NCBI GenBank assembly: GCA_963781725.1
Contig: CAWAGV010000002.1
Span: 620,001 to 684,000 of the forward strand
DNA length: 64,000 nucleotides
Direction of reading: 5' to 3'
Source: BOG-931 sp963781725
Lineage (GTDB): Bacteria; Pseudomonadota; Alphaproteobacteria; Rhizobiales; Xanthobacteraceae
Shown: in pieces, positions 17,596-27,051 of the stretch
How positions within the stretch are numbered: the stretch's first letter is position 1
Layout of the letters: each line of letters opens with the position of its first letter
The notes under the pieces: generated by a model
Told to the model about the DNA's origin: nothing
What the model saw: the letters and a program-made list of their open reading frames with translations, nothing else
Databases searched by the model: none
Program-made: the position numbers and the translations under genes

Positions 17596-19884
17596 ATGGC
17601 GACAAATCCGATGGGTGGCGGCCAGATCGGCCGCTCCATTCCCCGCCTCGAAGCGCGCGAAAAGGTCACCGGCCGCGCCGAATACACCCATCTGATGCGC
17701 CTGCCGAACATGCTGCATGGCAAAATCTTCCGCTCGACCGTGCCGCACGGCCGCATCAAGTCGATAGACACCAGCGCGGCGAAGAAAATTCCCGGCGTGT
17801 TCCGCGTCATCACTTCCGAAGATGTCGTCAAGGTCATCCCCAACCCCTATTACGGCCCGGCGTTCCACGATCAGCCGATCCTGGCGATGGAAAAGGTGCG
17901 CTTTGTCGGCGAACCGGTCGCGGTCGTTCTTGCGGCTGATCCTCATGTCGCCGAGGCTGCAACCCAGCTGATCATCGCCGAATACGAGGAGCTGGAACCA
18001 ATCTACGACGAAGTCGAGGCGATGACCGCCAAGGCTTACGTCCATGACGAGCTCAAGCCGGCCGGCAGCTTTGCCGACCTCAAGCATCTCAAGGGCCAGA
18101 AGAACACCAACCTTGCGCTGACCGCCAAACTGCGGCGCGGCGACGTGGACAAGGCGTTCGCTGAAGCCGCCCACGTCTTCGAGCATGAGTTCCGCACCCA
18201 GAAATGCCTGCATGTGCCGTTCGAGCCGTTCTGCTCGATTGCCGATTACAAGGACTCCGGCCTGACGATCCACAGCGGCGCGCAGGGGCCGTCGTTCGTG
18301 CGGGCGGAAATCGCGCGGCTGCTCGGCTGGGCGGAAAACAAAGTGCGCATCAAGGTGCCGTATCTCGGCGGCGGCTATGGCGGCAAGCTTTACATCAAGC
18401 TGGAAGCGCTAGTGACCGCGTGTTCGATGATCGCACGGCGCCCGGTGAAGATCGCGCTGACGATGGAAGAGCAATTCTATCAGATCACCAAGCACCCGGC
18501 GACGGTGCGCATCAAATCCGGCATCGACAAAACCGGGCGCATCACCGCGCGCAAATGCGAAGTGTTCTGGAACGGCGGGGCCTACGCCGACATCGGGCCG
18601 CGCGTCACCCACAAATCCGGCTTCACCGCCGGCGGTCCTTACGACATCGATAACGTCTGGATCAACTCCTGCGCGATGTACACCAACATGACGCCGGCCG
18701 GCGCGTTGCGCGGCTTCGGCATGCCGCAACTGGTGTTCGCGCACGAGAGCCACACCGACATGATGGCGCGCGCCCTCAACATCGACCCGGTCGAATTCCG
18801 CCGCAAGAACGTGCTGCACAACGGCCGCCCGCAGGCGACCGGCACCATTCTCAAGGATGCGCCGCTCGAGCCGATACTCGATCACGTCGCCGAGCGGCTG
18901 CGCTGGAAGGACAAGTTCGATCACGGCTCGGGCACGATCCGGCGCGGGCGTGGCCTTGCCTTCGCGCTCAAGGCCTGCGTGTCGCCGACCACGTCGGTCG
19001 CCATCATCAATGTCAGCGCCGACGGCAGTCCGACGCTCTACATCTCGACAGTCGATATGGGCCAGGGCTCCGACACCGGCATGGCGCAGATCGTCGGCGA
19101 GGTGCTCAACGTTCCGGCGGAGTCGGTGCGGGTGGTGGCGCGCGATACCGACATCACGCCCTATGACATGGGTACGCTCGGCTCGCGCTCGCTGTTCCAC
19201 ATGGGCCACGCGGTGCGGCTCGCCGCCGAGGAGGCGCGCAGCAAGATCGAGGCGCTGCGCCGCGAAGTCGGCGAGCCAGAGGGCAGCAACACGCCGATCT
19301 CTGGCCTGTTCGTCAAGAAATACGGCATGAAAGCCGGCAATATCGTCGGCAGCGGCAGCTACAAGCCGGATTATGTCGCACCGGATCACGAGACGGGCCT
19401 GTCGCCCGAGATCACGCCATTCTGGATGGTGGCGGCCACCGGCGCGGAGGTCGAAGTCGACACCGAGACCGGCCGCGTCACGGTCGCCAAGCTGGTCAAC
19501 GCCGTCGATTGCGGCACCAAGGTCAATCCGCGAATCGTCGAGACGCAGATTTCCGGCGCGGCGCTGATGCAGCTTGGCTTCACGATGTTCGAGAAGATCA
19601 ATCTCGATTCCGGCCAGATCACCAATGCATCGCTGGCGGACTACCGGGTGCCCGGCATCGCCGACGTGCCGCCGATGATCAACGAAGCGATCGACGCCTA
19701 CCAGCATAATGCGCCGTTCGGCGCCAAGGGCGTCGGCGAGTCTTCGACCATGCCGCTGTCGCCGGCCATCGCCAATGCCATCGACGACGCCTGCGGCGTG
19801 CGGCTGATGGAATTGCCGCTGACACCGGAGGCGGTGTTTCGCGCCCTGCGCGAGAAGGAAGGCCGGCCGCTCGCGGCTGAGTAG
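17596..19884 (+). CDS. Orphan molybdopterin-binding subunit, xanthine dehydrogenase family
   Basis: 762 residues, the normal size of a molybdenum hydroxylase large subunit. GRAEYTHLMRLPNMLHGKIF is the domain a/b start, YLGGGYGGKLYIKLEAL and GALRGFGMPQLVFAHE bind the cofactor, VDMGQGSDTGMAQIV is the Q-loop, and GAKGVGESSTMPLSPAIANA holds the catalytic Glu. These enzymes hydroxylate aromatic N-heterocycles, aldehydes or aryl-CoA. The [2Fe-2S] and FAD subunits that usually accompany it are not in the window, so electron transfer must use proteins encoded elsewhere. It faces away from the UbiD gene and leads into the transporter gene. Confidence 0.85.
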   Translation: MATNPMGGGQIGRSIPRLEAREKVTGRAEYTHLMRLPNMLHGKIFRSTVPHGRIKSIDTSAAKKIPGVFRVITSEDVVKVIPNPYYGPAFHDQPILAMEKVRFVGEPVAVVLAADPHVAEAATQLIIAEYEELEPIYDEVEAMTAKAYVHDELKPAGSFADLKHLKGQKNTNLALTAKLRRGDVDKAFAEAAHVFEHEFRTQKCLHVPFEPFCSIADYKDSGLTIHSGAQGPSFVRAEIARLLGWAENKVRIKVPYLGGGYGGKLYIKLEALVTACSMIARRPVKIALTMEEQFYQITKHPATVRIKSGIDKTGRITARKCEVFWNGGAYADIGPRVTHKSGFTAGGPYDIDNVWINSCAMYTNMTPAGALRGFGMPQLVFAHESHTDMMARALNIDPVEFRRKNVLHNGRPQATGTILKDAPLEPILDHVAERLRWKDKFDHGSGTIRRGRGLAFALKACVSPTTSVAIINVSADGSPTLYISTVDMGQGSDTGMAQIVGEVLNVPAESVRVVARDTDITPYDMGTLGSRSLFHMGHAVRLAAEEARSKIEALRREVGEPEGSNTPISGLFVKKYGMKAGNIVGSGSYKPDYVAPDHETGLSPEITPFWMVAATGAEVEVDTETGRVTVAKLVNAVDCGTKVNPRIVETQISGAALMQLGFTMFEKINLDSGQITNASLADYRVPGIADVPPMINEAIDAYQHNAPFGAKGVGESSTMPLSPAIANAIDDACGVRLMELPLTPEAVFRALREKEGRPLAAE

Positions 19885-19897
19885 GAGTGGTGTGAGC

Positions 19898-20043
19898 CTT
19901 TTCCGTCATCCTGAGGTGGCCGCGAAGCGGCCCTCGAAGGATGCGGCCGAGGCGCCGAGGCCGTCGCCCTTCGAGGCTCGCCATAGCGCGTCGAAGACGC
20001 GCGTAACCGCGCTAATGGCTCGCACCTCAGGATGACGGAAAGG
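19898..20043. repeat. Large palindromic intergenic repeat
   Basis: CCGTCATCCTGAGGTG at the left end is repeated in inverse orientation at the right (CACCTCAGGATGACGG), enclosing nested GC-rich inverted repeats (GGCCGCGAAGCGGCC, GCCTCGA/TCGAGGC). Repeats with CATCCTGAGGTG ends are common between genes of Bradyrhizobium and relatives, as I recall them. It can fold into one long hairpin and may also end transcription. Confidence 0.75.
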
Positions 20044-20132
20044 GCTGCGTACCTCCCGCGCCTGAATGTCACTTTCCTAGTCGCCGCGACTGTCTTAGGT
20101 TCCCACGCAAGCAAAAAGCCTTGCAGGGGGAA

Positions 20133-21485
20133 ATGATGGCCGGCGAGCAGGAAGTCCAAGTCTCACATTTTCTGGACGAGCACGGCGTAGGCGCGTTCCA
20201 GATCAAGCTGATCCTCTGGTCGGTCGCGATCGCCTTCATCGACGGCTACGATATCGGCGCCATCGCCTTCGCGGTGCCGAGCCTGATCAAGGAATGGCAC
20301 GTCGCGCCGAAGGACCTCGGCCTCGTCCTGAGCGCCAGCAATTTCGGCGTGCTGTTCGGCTCGCAGATCTTCGGCTGGATCGGCGACCGCTACGGCCGCA
20401 AGACCGCGCTGATCACCGCCAACCTGCTGTTCGGCGTCTTCACCTTCATCGCCGCCTATTCGACCAACCTCACCGAAATGTCGGTGTTGCGCTTTATCGC
20501 CGGTCTTGGCATCGGCGGGGTCATTCCCAACATCGTTGCGATCAACGCCGAGTCGGCGCCGCGCAACAGCCGCGCCACGCTGGCCATCATCGCCGCCGGC
20601 ATGGTGCCGCTCGGCGGCGCGCTCGCCGGTTTCGCCAGCGCAGCCTTTGTGCCGACCTACGGCTGGCAGGTGCTGTTCTACATCGGCGGCGTCGCCCCGG
20701 TCGTATTTGCGGTGCTCGCCATGTACGGCCTGCCCGAGTCGATCAAGTTCATGACGCTGCGCGAGAAGCATCGCGAGAATATCGTCGCGCTGCTGAAAGC
20801 AATCCGGCCGGATTTCACCCCGCCGCCGAACGCGCGCTTCGTCATCGAGGACGAGAAGCAATCGCCGAGCAATCCGATCTACCTGTTCGGCGACGGCCTG
20901 GCGGCGATCACACCGCTGACCTGGCTGATCTTCGCCTGCAACCTGATGGGCTATTTCTTCCTGATCAGCTGGACGCCGACCCTGCTCGGCGCCGCGCATG
21001 TGCCGCCGCAGACCGCGGCGCTGGCCGGCGCCGGCCTGCAAGTCGGCGGCACGGTCGGCTCGCTGCTGTTCTGCTGGTGGGTGCAGAGGGCGCGGTTCCT
21101 CGCCATCGCCATCATGTTCGTGATCGCGGTGCCGGTCGTCGCGTCGATCGGCTATGCAGGATTGAGCTCGACCGCCGCGCTGCTGGCCATCACGTTCTTT
21201 GCCGGCTTCATGGTGCTTGGCATCCAGTCCGGCATCAACGTCGTCGGCGCGATGATCTATCCGACCTCGCTGCGCGCCAATGGTTCCGGCTGGCAGCTCG
21301 GCATCGGCCGCCTTGGCGCCATTGCCGGTCCGCTGATCGGCGCGCTGTTCGTCGGCATGCCGGTGCCCGAGCTTTATGTCTGGTCGGCGATCCCGTTCGC
21401 GGTCGGCGCCGTGGTGACGATCATCGTCTACAAGCTGGTCAATGCGCGGCTGCGGGCGCATCCGGAGCTGGCGAAGGCGCAGTGA
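20133..21485 (+). CDS. MFS transporter, aromatic acid:H+ symporter type
   Basis: About 450 residues with 12 predicted membrane helices. The start is ATG 20133, behind AGGGGG. AFIDGYDIGAIAFAVPSLI in helix 1 carries the D-G-Y-D acid motif of the AAHS family, GWIGDRYGRKTALI is the MFS loop 2-3 motif, and RFIAGLGIGGVIPN the helix 4 motif. AAHS carriers import benzoate, protocatechuate and related acids. This fits its place in the locus between the molybdenum hydroxylase and the second LLM enzyme. The particular acid cannot be predicted. Confidence 0.83.
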   Translation: MMAGEQEVQVSHFLDEHGVGAFQIKLILWSVAIAFIDGYDIGAIAFAVPSLIKEWHVAPKDLGLVLSASNFGVLFGSQIFGWIGDRYGRKTALITANLLFGVFTFIAAYSTNLTEMSVLRFIAGLGIGGVIPNIVAINAESAPRNSRATLAIIAAGMVPLGGALAGFASAAFVPTYGWQVLFYIGGVAPVVFAVLAMYGLPESIKFMTLREKHRENIVALLKAIRPDFTPPPNARFVIEDEKQSPSNPIYLFGDGLAAITPLTWLIFACNLMGYFFLISWTPTLLGAAHVPPQTAALAGAGLQVGGTVGSLLFCWWVQRARFLAIAIMFVIAVPVVASIGYAGLSSTAALLAITFFAGFMVLGIQSGINVVGAMIYPTSLRANGSGWQLGIGRLGAIAGPLIGALFVGMPVPELYVWSAIPFAVGAVVTIIVYKLVNARLRAHPELAKAQ

Positions 21486-21493
21486 CGCGACGC

Positions 21494-21533
21494 GTCATTC
21501 CGAATTGCCGCATAGCGGCAAGTCCGGAATGAC
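21494..21533. terminator. Hairpin between transporter and LLM gene
   Basis: GTCATTCCG-AA-TTGCCGC, loop ATA, GCGGCAA-GT-CGGAATGAC forms an almost perfect 40-base hairpin between two convergent genes. It could act as a bidirectional terminator. Short GTCATTCCG palindromes also occur as dispersed repeats in these genomes. Confidence 0.6.
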
Positions 21534-21536
21534 AAA

Positions 21537-22625
21537 TCAAAACGGCTCGTAATCCCGCAATGCCGGCATCACCTTTTCGCCGAACAGCTTGATTGACCGC
21601 ATCAGGTCCGGCTCCGGCAGATCGGCGAAATTGAATTCGCCCATGAACACGTTGAACACGCCGGTCTCCGCCGCGGCGCGGAGTTTTCGGGTCACCGTCT
21701 CCGGCGAGCCGATGAAGACGAGATCGTTCTTGAGCAAATAATCGCCGTCGAACAGATGCTGCATGATTTCGGATGCGCCGGGCTCGCCGCGGCCGACAAA
21801 CATCTTGGCGTGCTCGGCGGCGCGCACTTCGAATGTTTCGCCGGGCTTTCCCGGTTTCAGAAACCCCTCGTAGGCGCGGCTCGCCCGGAACAGCGCATTG
21901 TCGATCGCCTTCTGGTCGGTCTCATCGACATAGACCACGGTGCAATAAGCGATCTTCGGTTTGTCCTCCCAGCCCATGCGCTGCCAGTCTTGCAGAAACT
22001 TCCGGTAGCGCGGCGCGGCATCGGCACGCGGATAGACCAGGAAGTAGCCCGGGTTGATGCCGTTCCTGGCGCAGAATTCCAGCGTCTGCGGATCGCGGCT
22101 CATCATCCAGAGCGGCGGATGCGGGCGCTGCGCCGGCATCACCGAGATTTCGGCGTTGTCGGTGTGAAAAGTCTCGCCGTGATACGAAAACGGCTGCGTC
22201 TCGCCGAACGCCGCGCGCATGTAATCGACGAATTCCAGCGTCGGCGATTTACGCTGCCCGTAATCGAGGCCGAACGGGCGGAAATAATCCGGATTGATGC
22301 CGGGAACGAGACCAAGCTCCATGCGGCCGCCGAGCATCTGGTCGACGATGGCGATTTCTTCGGCGAGCCGCAGCGGATGGTAGAGCGGCACGATGTAGCC
22401 CATCGGTCCGATGCGCATCCGCCTGGTCCGCGCGCCGGCGCCGACCGCATAAAGGCTCGGCGACGACATCCAGCTCTCATCGGGCCGGAAATGGTGCTCA
22501 ACGCAAAACGACTGGTCGAAGCCGAGTTCGTCGCACAACTGCAACTCGCGCCAGAGCTGCTCGTAGCGCTCGTGCGGCGTCATGCCGGGCTTGGCCCAGA
22601 TGTGGGAAAAGTGTGCAAATTTCAT
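21537..22625 (-). CDS. LLM-class flavin-dependent monooxygenase, second copy of the locus
   Basis: 362 residues from the ATG at 22625 (MKFAHFSHIWAKPGMTPHER); the frame stays open to 22784 but that part is not family-like. FDQSFCVEHHFRPDESWMSS, RIGPMGYIVPLYHPLRLAEE and GRMELGLVPG are luciferase-family landmarks. It differs clearly from the LLM enzyme at 14.0-15.1 kb, so the two are not recent duplicates. It probably needs an NAD(P)H:flavin reductase from elsewhere. It ends the putative aromatic-acid locus; GC content falls just beyond it. Confidence 0.8.
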   Translation of the reverse strand: MKFAHFSHIWAKPGMTPHERYEQLWRELQLCDELGFDQSFCVEHHFRPDESWMSSPSLYAVGAGARTRRMRIGPMGYIVPLYHPLRLAEEIAIVDQMLGGRMELGLVPGINPDYFRPFGLDYGQRKSPTLEFVDYMRAAFGETQPFSYHGETFHTDNAEISVMPAQRPHPPLWMMSRDPQTLEFCARNGINPGYFLVYPRADAAPRYRKFLQDWQRMGWEDKPKIAYCTVVYVDETDQKAIDNALFRASRAYEGFLKPGKPGETFEVRAAEHAKMFVGRGEPGASEIMQHLFDGDYLLKNDLVFIGSPETVTRKLRAAAETGVFNVFMGEFNFADLPEPDLMRSIKLFGEKVMPALRDYEPF

Positions 22626-23136
22626 GGGATCACATCGGCCGGATACAAATGAGCCTGTCAGAACCTGTGTCGTGCTGGTGCCGTGGAGGAACCCAACCTG
22701 ACGATCTAACTTACGGCGGTGACGAAGGAATCGCCAGTGCGGAAAATGTCGCCGCCCAGCCAGATACGCATCTAAAAACGACAAGCAGCGACGCGCCTTG
22801 ATGCGCCATGCTGCACGTCGCCTAAAGATGGGGTGGTTACTGAAGCAACAGCCGACAGCCTGTCTCGATGACCAAATCGACGCGAATGACCGTTAGGGAT
22901 TATCAGCGGTCGGGACAGGGGCCGAAGCCCGACGCATCTTCCGAGCTTCTAGCTAACGTTCGGCAACGAAAACTCCCTCCATGGCCGGGATAAGAACGAC
23001 GAAACTGCGAAAGACACAGCTATGCACAGCCGTTTATAAATGACACAATAAAATGTGAACTGGTCCTGTAAGCGAAACACTTTCAGTTAGAAGGTCAAGA
23101 TCGCTCAGGCGGCTAAACACGTTGGGGGGCAATTAA
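22626..23136. other. Gene-free spacer of lower GC
   Basis: No convincing gene. It includes a promoter-like AT-rich stretch (about 23025-23060) in front of the methyltransferase gene and an 18-base match (22874-22891) to the interspersed repeat at 33.18 kb. The stretch at 22670-22710 resembles 36670-36711. Confidence 0.5.
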
Positions 23137-23952
23137 ATGAATCCGAACAAAGCACTTTGGGAAAAAGGCGACTTCACACGCATTGCCGCAAGCATGCGCG
23201 AGAGTGGCGAAGCCCTTGTTGGTACGCTCGGAGTTAAATCGGGGCTCAAGGTTCTCGATCTCGGATGCGGTGACGGAACGACGGCCCTGCCGGCCGCGAA
23301 ACTTGGCGCCGACGTTCTGGGCGTGGATATTGCACACAATCTTGTTGAGGCTGGAAACCAGCGTGCGCGGGAACTGGGACTTACGAACCTGCGATTTCAG
23401 GAGGGCGATGCGAGCGATTTGGCCGGCCTTCAGGACAAGACGTTCGACCTGGTCGTCAGTATTTTCGGTGCCATGTTCGCTCCGAAGCCGTTCGATGTGG
23501 CAAAGGAGATGGTACGAGTTACTCGTGCCGGGGGCCGGATCATCATGGGAAATTGGATTCCCAATGATCCAACATTGGTCGCACAGATCCTAAAAATCAG
23601 TGCGGCCTATACGCCGCCGCCGCCGGAGGGTTTCATCAGCCCCATGACTTGGGGCACGGAGACTAACGTAATCGAGCGATTTGTAGGTGCCGGCGTTTCT
23701 CGGGACAACGTGTCGTTCGTCCGGGATACTTACAGGTTTAACTTCCCCGGCGCACCGGCTGCGCTGGTGGATGAATTTCAGCACTATTACGGCCCCACCA
23801 TGAATGCCTTCGAAGCGGCGGAGAAGAACGGTCGCGCCGACGATCTCAGGAAAGAATTGAACGCATTATTCGAAAGCCACAACACCAACTCACGCAAGGA
23901 TGAAACGTCGATTCCGGCGACCTTCCTGCGTGTGACGGTCACGGTGAATTAG
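23137..23952 (+). CDS. Class I SAM-dependent methyltransferase
   Basis: 271 residues. Motif I is VLDLGCGDGTTALPAAKLG, the acidic ribose contact is VLGVDIAHNLV, and FDLVVSIFGAMFAPKP is motif II. An N-terminal MNPNKALWEKGDFTRIA precedes the Rossmann core, as in UbiE/ArsM-like small-molecule methyltransferases. The start has GGGGGG upstream. The methyl acceptor is unknown. It opens the lower-GC accessory stretch and stands alone, with 220 gene-free bases before the nitroreductase gene. Confidence 0.8.
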   Translation: MNPNKALWEKGDFTRIAASMRESGEALVGTLGVKSGLKVLDLGCGDGTTALPAAKLGADVLGVDIAHNLVEAGNQRARELGLTNLRFQEGDASDLAGLQDKTFDLVVSIFGAMFAPKPFDVAKEMVRVTRAGGRIIMGNWIPNDPTLVAQILKISAAYTPPPPEGFISPMTWGTETNVIERFVGAGVSRDNVSFVRDTYRFNFPGAPAALVDEFQHYYGPTMNAFEAAEKNGRADDLRKELNALFESHNTNSRKDETSIPATFLRVTVTVN

Positions 23953-24188
23953 GTGGGACGACGCTCCGCTTGATCCCACCGAAAAGTAATACCCTGGATG
24001 CTTGGATGGCGAACGTGAAGCGCGAAGATTATTGCGTGCATTCTGCGCAAAACGCGCTCTATTTCGATGACCTAGAAGCTTGGAGAGCTTTAAGAATGAC
24101 GCGCGATTCGCCACATTTCCTTGTGAGGCGCGAGCGTGGACATCTTTCGGTCATTCGTGTTCATAATTGATATTTGGGGATTCGCATC

Positions 24189-25112
24189 ATGAAGTCGAAT
24201 ATGGAAGCGGCCCATGTTCTCGACGCGGTAATTCAATCACGCAAGTCCGTTCGCGCGTTCAGAGCAGATCCGGTGCCGAAGCGCTTGTTGATGGAGGTCG
24301 TTGAGACGGCGCGTGCCGCGCCAAGCAATTTCAACTCTCAGCCTTGGCGTGTTTACTTACTCACGGGCAAAGCGAAAGATGCCTTGGGAGAGGCAATAAC
24401 GCGCGCTTATCAGGCCAATACGACGCCTGTATTTTCTCCTTTCCCAAAGCAAATGCCGGCCGATTGCGCTGCACACGTTGATGATTTTGGTCGGAGGTAT
24501 TATTCCGCGCTCGGCATAGATCGATCAGATATGGAAGCCAGATCGCACCAAACTGGCCGTAACTATGTTTTTTTCGGCGCGCCAGTGGGCCTTATCTTCT
24601 CAACGCACATGGCGCTGACGCAACATAGCTGGCTCGATTGCGGCCTCTTTGTTCAGAGCCTGATGCTTGCGGCGCATATTCGAGGTCTAGCAACCTGTCC
24701 TCAAGTTGCGTTCGTGCGATTTCAATCGGTTATCGCCGAGCACCTGGGTTTTGACACCAATGAGCTAGTAACTTGCGGCATGTCGTGCGGTTATGAGGAT
24801 GAGCGGGCTGTTGTCAATCAACTGGGTATGCCGCGCGAGCCGCTTAGAGAGTTTCGCGCTGGCTGGGTTTTGAAGATTAACGAGCTTACTCCAGTGCGGA
24901 CAGCGCGCCGCGTTGAAAGGTATGCTTCTTCGCAATGTGGGCTGATGGCCCTTAGCGGCGGTGCGGCGGCATGTCCGAAGTTGGGTGAAGAGCAGAAGTC
25001 GCTGTACAAGCTTAACCGCAAGGAAGTGGAGACAGGCACCTCATACCTGATCATCGCGAGCTACCGGCGCGCTGTTAAACTCAAGGGCCCGCGAACTGTC
25101 CTAGCGTATTGA
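24189..25112 (+). CDS. Nitroreductase family protein with unusual C-terminal extension
   Basis: The first about 225 residues are a full FMN nitroreductase: AVIQSRKSVRAFRADPVPK, APSNFNSQPWRVYLL, GLFVQSLMLAAHIRGLATCP and CGMSCGYEDE. Members reduce nitro groups or quinones with NAD(P)H. Family members normally end soon after the REPLREF segment; here about 80 more residues of low-complexity, basic sequence follow and overlap the end of the convergent LTXXQ gene by 32 bases. The extension is probably a run-on after loss of the native stop. The start at 24189 is preferred over TTG 24174 because of GGGGATT upstream. Confidence 0.78.
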   Translation: MKSNMEAAHVLDAVIQSRKSVRAFRADPVPKRLLMEVVETARAAPSNFNSQPWRVYLLTGKAKDALGEAITRAYQANTTPVFSPFPKQMPADCAAHVDDFGRRYYSALGIDRSDMEARSHQTGRNYVFFGAPVGLIFSTHMALTQHSWLDCGLFVQSLMLAAHIRGLATCPQVAFVRFQSVIAEHLGFDTNELVTCGMSCGYEDERAVVNQLGMPREPLREFRAGWVLKINELTPVRTARRVERYASSQCGLMALSGGAAACPKLGEEQKSLYKLNRKEVETGTSYLIIASYRRAVKLKGPRTVLAY

Positions 25113-27051
25113 AGCGCGCCTTCTGCTCGCTGCTCAGCGCGGCATAGAACTCATCCAGTGCCGGCTGCACCAGTTTGGCTGCCTGCAACATGGCCTCGAG
25201 CCGCTTCTGCATCGCCTCCAGCCGTCCGATCGGCGTGAGCGGCACGTCGTCCGGGCAGGCAGCTTGCAGCTCCTGAACGGCCTTCTCCGTCGCCGCGCTC
25301 ATGCGGTCGAGCGCTTCCTTTTGTGGGCCGGCCGGTCGTATCACGGCGTCTATCCGCTCGATCGGCAGTTGGGTCAGGCCGGACTTCGGTTCGCCGCAGG
25401 TATCGGACTGCGCGCTCACGTCCTGCCGCGGCTGCGGCTGCGAACGCTCGCCGACATTGGGGCCGAGCGCATTGAAACGTGCCTGTTGCTCGTCACTGAG
25501 CGAGGTATAGAACTGCTCCAGTGCGGGCCGCACGATCCGCACTGCCTCGAGCGTGGCGCTGATGCGATTGGTCATCGCCTGTAAGCGGCCGGGCGGAGTC
25601 ATCGCAAACGACCCGCCGCAAGAGTCCTTGAACGCATCTGCAGCCTTTGCAGCCGAGTTCTTCAACTCGTCGAGCAATGTGCGCTGCTCGTCCGTCGGCT
25701 GTATCGCCTGCTCGATTGAAGCAATCGGCCACGCGGTGATGCCCTGTTCCGGATCTCGGCATAGTTGGCTGAGAGATTGCTGGCTGAGAGATTGTTGACT
25801 CACGTCTGAGCGTTCGCGCGATCGAGAGCCGGTGGATGCGCCGCCGCTCTCCGGATATTCAGTCAGGGCTGATCCGGCGTAGGCCGACAACTGACTGTCC
25901 GCGCCCCAGAACACGGTATCGACAAAGTCATCGTAAGCGTAAGCCCAATAGCCGCGGTCGTAAGCGTAGGGCCAGAACGTGTAGTCGAAAATGTCGGAAT
26001 AGGCATAGGGCCAGAACACGGGACCGGCCCACGCCACAAACGACGCGCGCAGACCCTGCCGCCAGGCGTGCCGGGGAGCCCAACCGTGCTGCCGAGCCGC
26101 GCGTGCTGTCTCGGCCTGTGGGTCGGCGCTGGCGAAGAGATGTGCAAATCGCCCGCGCCCGGCAGCTCGCGCTGCGGCGGCATCGGCGGCGCGCCTGGCC
26201 GAAGGCTGTATTCCTAGCTGCTCTTGGCGCGCCAGATTACGTTGTTGCATACGCTCCTCGCGCTGGAGCAGGCGCTGTTGTTCCTGTAGCGACCGCTGCT
26301 GCGCGCGTTGCTCCCGCGGGCCTTGCGGCTGTTGCGACTGCAGTTGCTGCACGCGCTGCTGCAATCGATCGATGCGGTCCTGGCGCTGCACGGTCTGCCG
26401 CGCAAGGCTGTCGCGCTCCCGTTCCTGCGCGGTTTGTTGCCGCCCCTGCATACGCTGCTCACGCTGGAGCTGGCGCTGTTCTGTCTGCAGCGACTGTTGC
26501 CGCTCGCGTTGCGCGCGCGGGTCTTCCGGCTGCTGCACGCGCTGCTGCGACCGATCGATGTTGTCCTGACGCTGAACATTCTGGCGCGACGGCACGTCGC
26601 GCTGCATGTCGCGCTGTATGTCGCGCTGGCGCTCCTGCGTGGTTTGCTGCCGCTGCTCGATGCGCTGCTGCTGGCGCTGGCCGGTCCGCTCCTGTTGCGG
26701 CGGGCGCGCACTCGCAGTGGGCGGTGCGCTCGGGCGCGGCGGTGAGGCTACTCTCGGCGCGGCCGGGCGCGGCGGTGCAGCGATTTGCGGCGTCGGACGC
26801 GGCGCCATGGCCGGACGTTGCGGCGGCGGAGCCGGACGGAATGCCGGTGCGGCGGGCCGCGCCATTGCCGGAGGCGGCGCAGGGCGAGCCATGGCGGGTG
26901 GCGGGGCTGGTCGCGGCGGCGGCGCCGCAGGTCGGGCCGCCGGTGCAGGCGGCGCAGCCCTTCTCTGATCCTGGGCGTCCGCGCCGATGCTGGCCGCGAT
27001 CACGGAGCCGCCAAGTAGAAATGCCGCAAAGCGACCGCCCGGCGGACGCAT
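25081..27051 (-). CDS. Large exported LTXXQ-motif protein with Pro- and Gln/Arg-rich regions
   Basis: 656 residues: a signal peptide (to about residue 27, ADAQ), an Ala/Pro-rich segment to about 125, a Gln/Arg-rich segment to about 290 made of imperfect QxxQRxQR units and likely to form a coiled coil, a Tyr/Trp/Phe-rich patch (FWPYAYSDIFDYTFWPYAYD), and two tandem LTXXQ (Spy/CpxP-like) domains. Each domain has a Cys, then a helix ending in ALEQFYTSLSDEQQARFNALG or ALDEFYAALSSEQKARFNTLG. Spy-like proteins are periplasmic chaperones; this architecture suggests an envelope or cell-wall associated member. The function of the repeats is unknown. Confidence 0.82.
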   Translation of the reverse strand: MRPPGGRFAAFLLGGSVIAASIGADAQDQRRAAPPAPAARPAAPPPRPAPPPAMARPAPPPAMARPAAPAFRPAPPPQRPAMAPRPTPQIAAPPRPAAPRVASPPRPSAPPTASARPPQQERTGQRQQQRIEQRQQTTQERQRDIQRDMQRDVPSRQNVQRQDNIDRSQQRVQQPEDPRAQRERQQSLQTEQRQLQREQRMQGRQQTAQERERDSLARQTVQRQDRIDRLQQRVQQLQSQQPQGPREQRAQQRSLQEQQRLLQREERMQQRNLARQEQLGIQPSARRAADAAAARAAGRGRFAHLFASADPQAETARAARQHGWAPRHAWRQGLRASFVAWAGPVFWPYAYSDIFDYTFWPYAYDRGYWAYAYDDFVDTVFWGADSQLSAYAGSALTEYPESGGASTGSRSRERSDVSQQSLSQQSLSQLCRDPEQGITAWPIASIEQAIQPTDEQRTLLDELKNSAAKAADAFKDSCGGSFAMTPPGRLQAMTNRISATLEAVRIVRPALEQFYTSLSDEQQARFNALGPNVGERSQPQPRQDVSAQSDTCGEPKSGLTQLPIERIDAVIRPAGPQKEALDRMSAATEKAVQELQAACPDDVPLTPIGRLEAMQKRLEAMLQAAKLVQPALDEFYAALSSEQKARFNTLGQFAGP

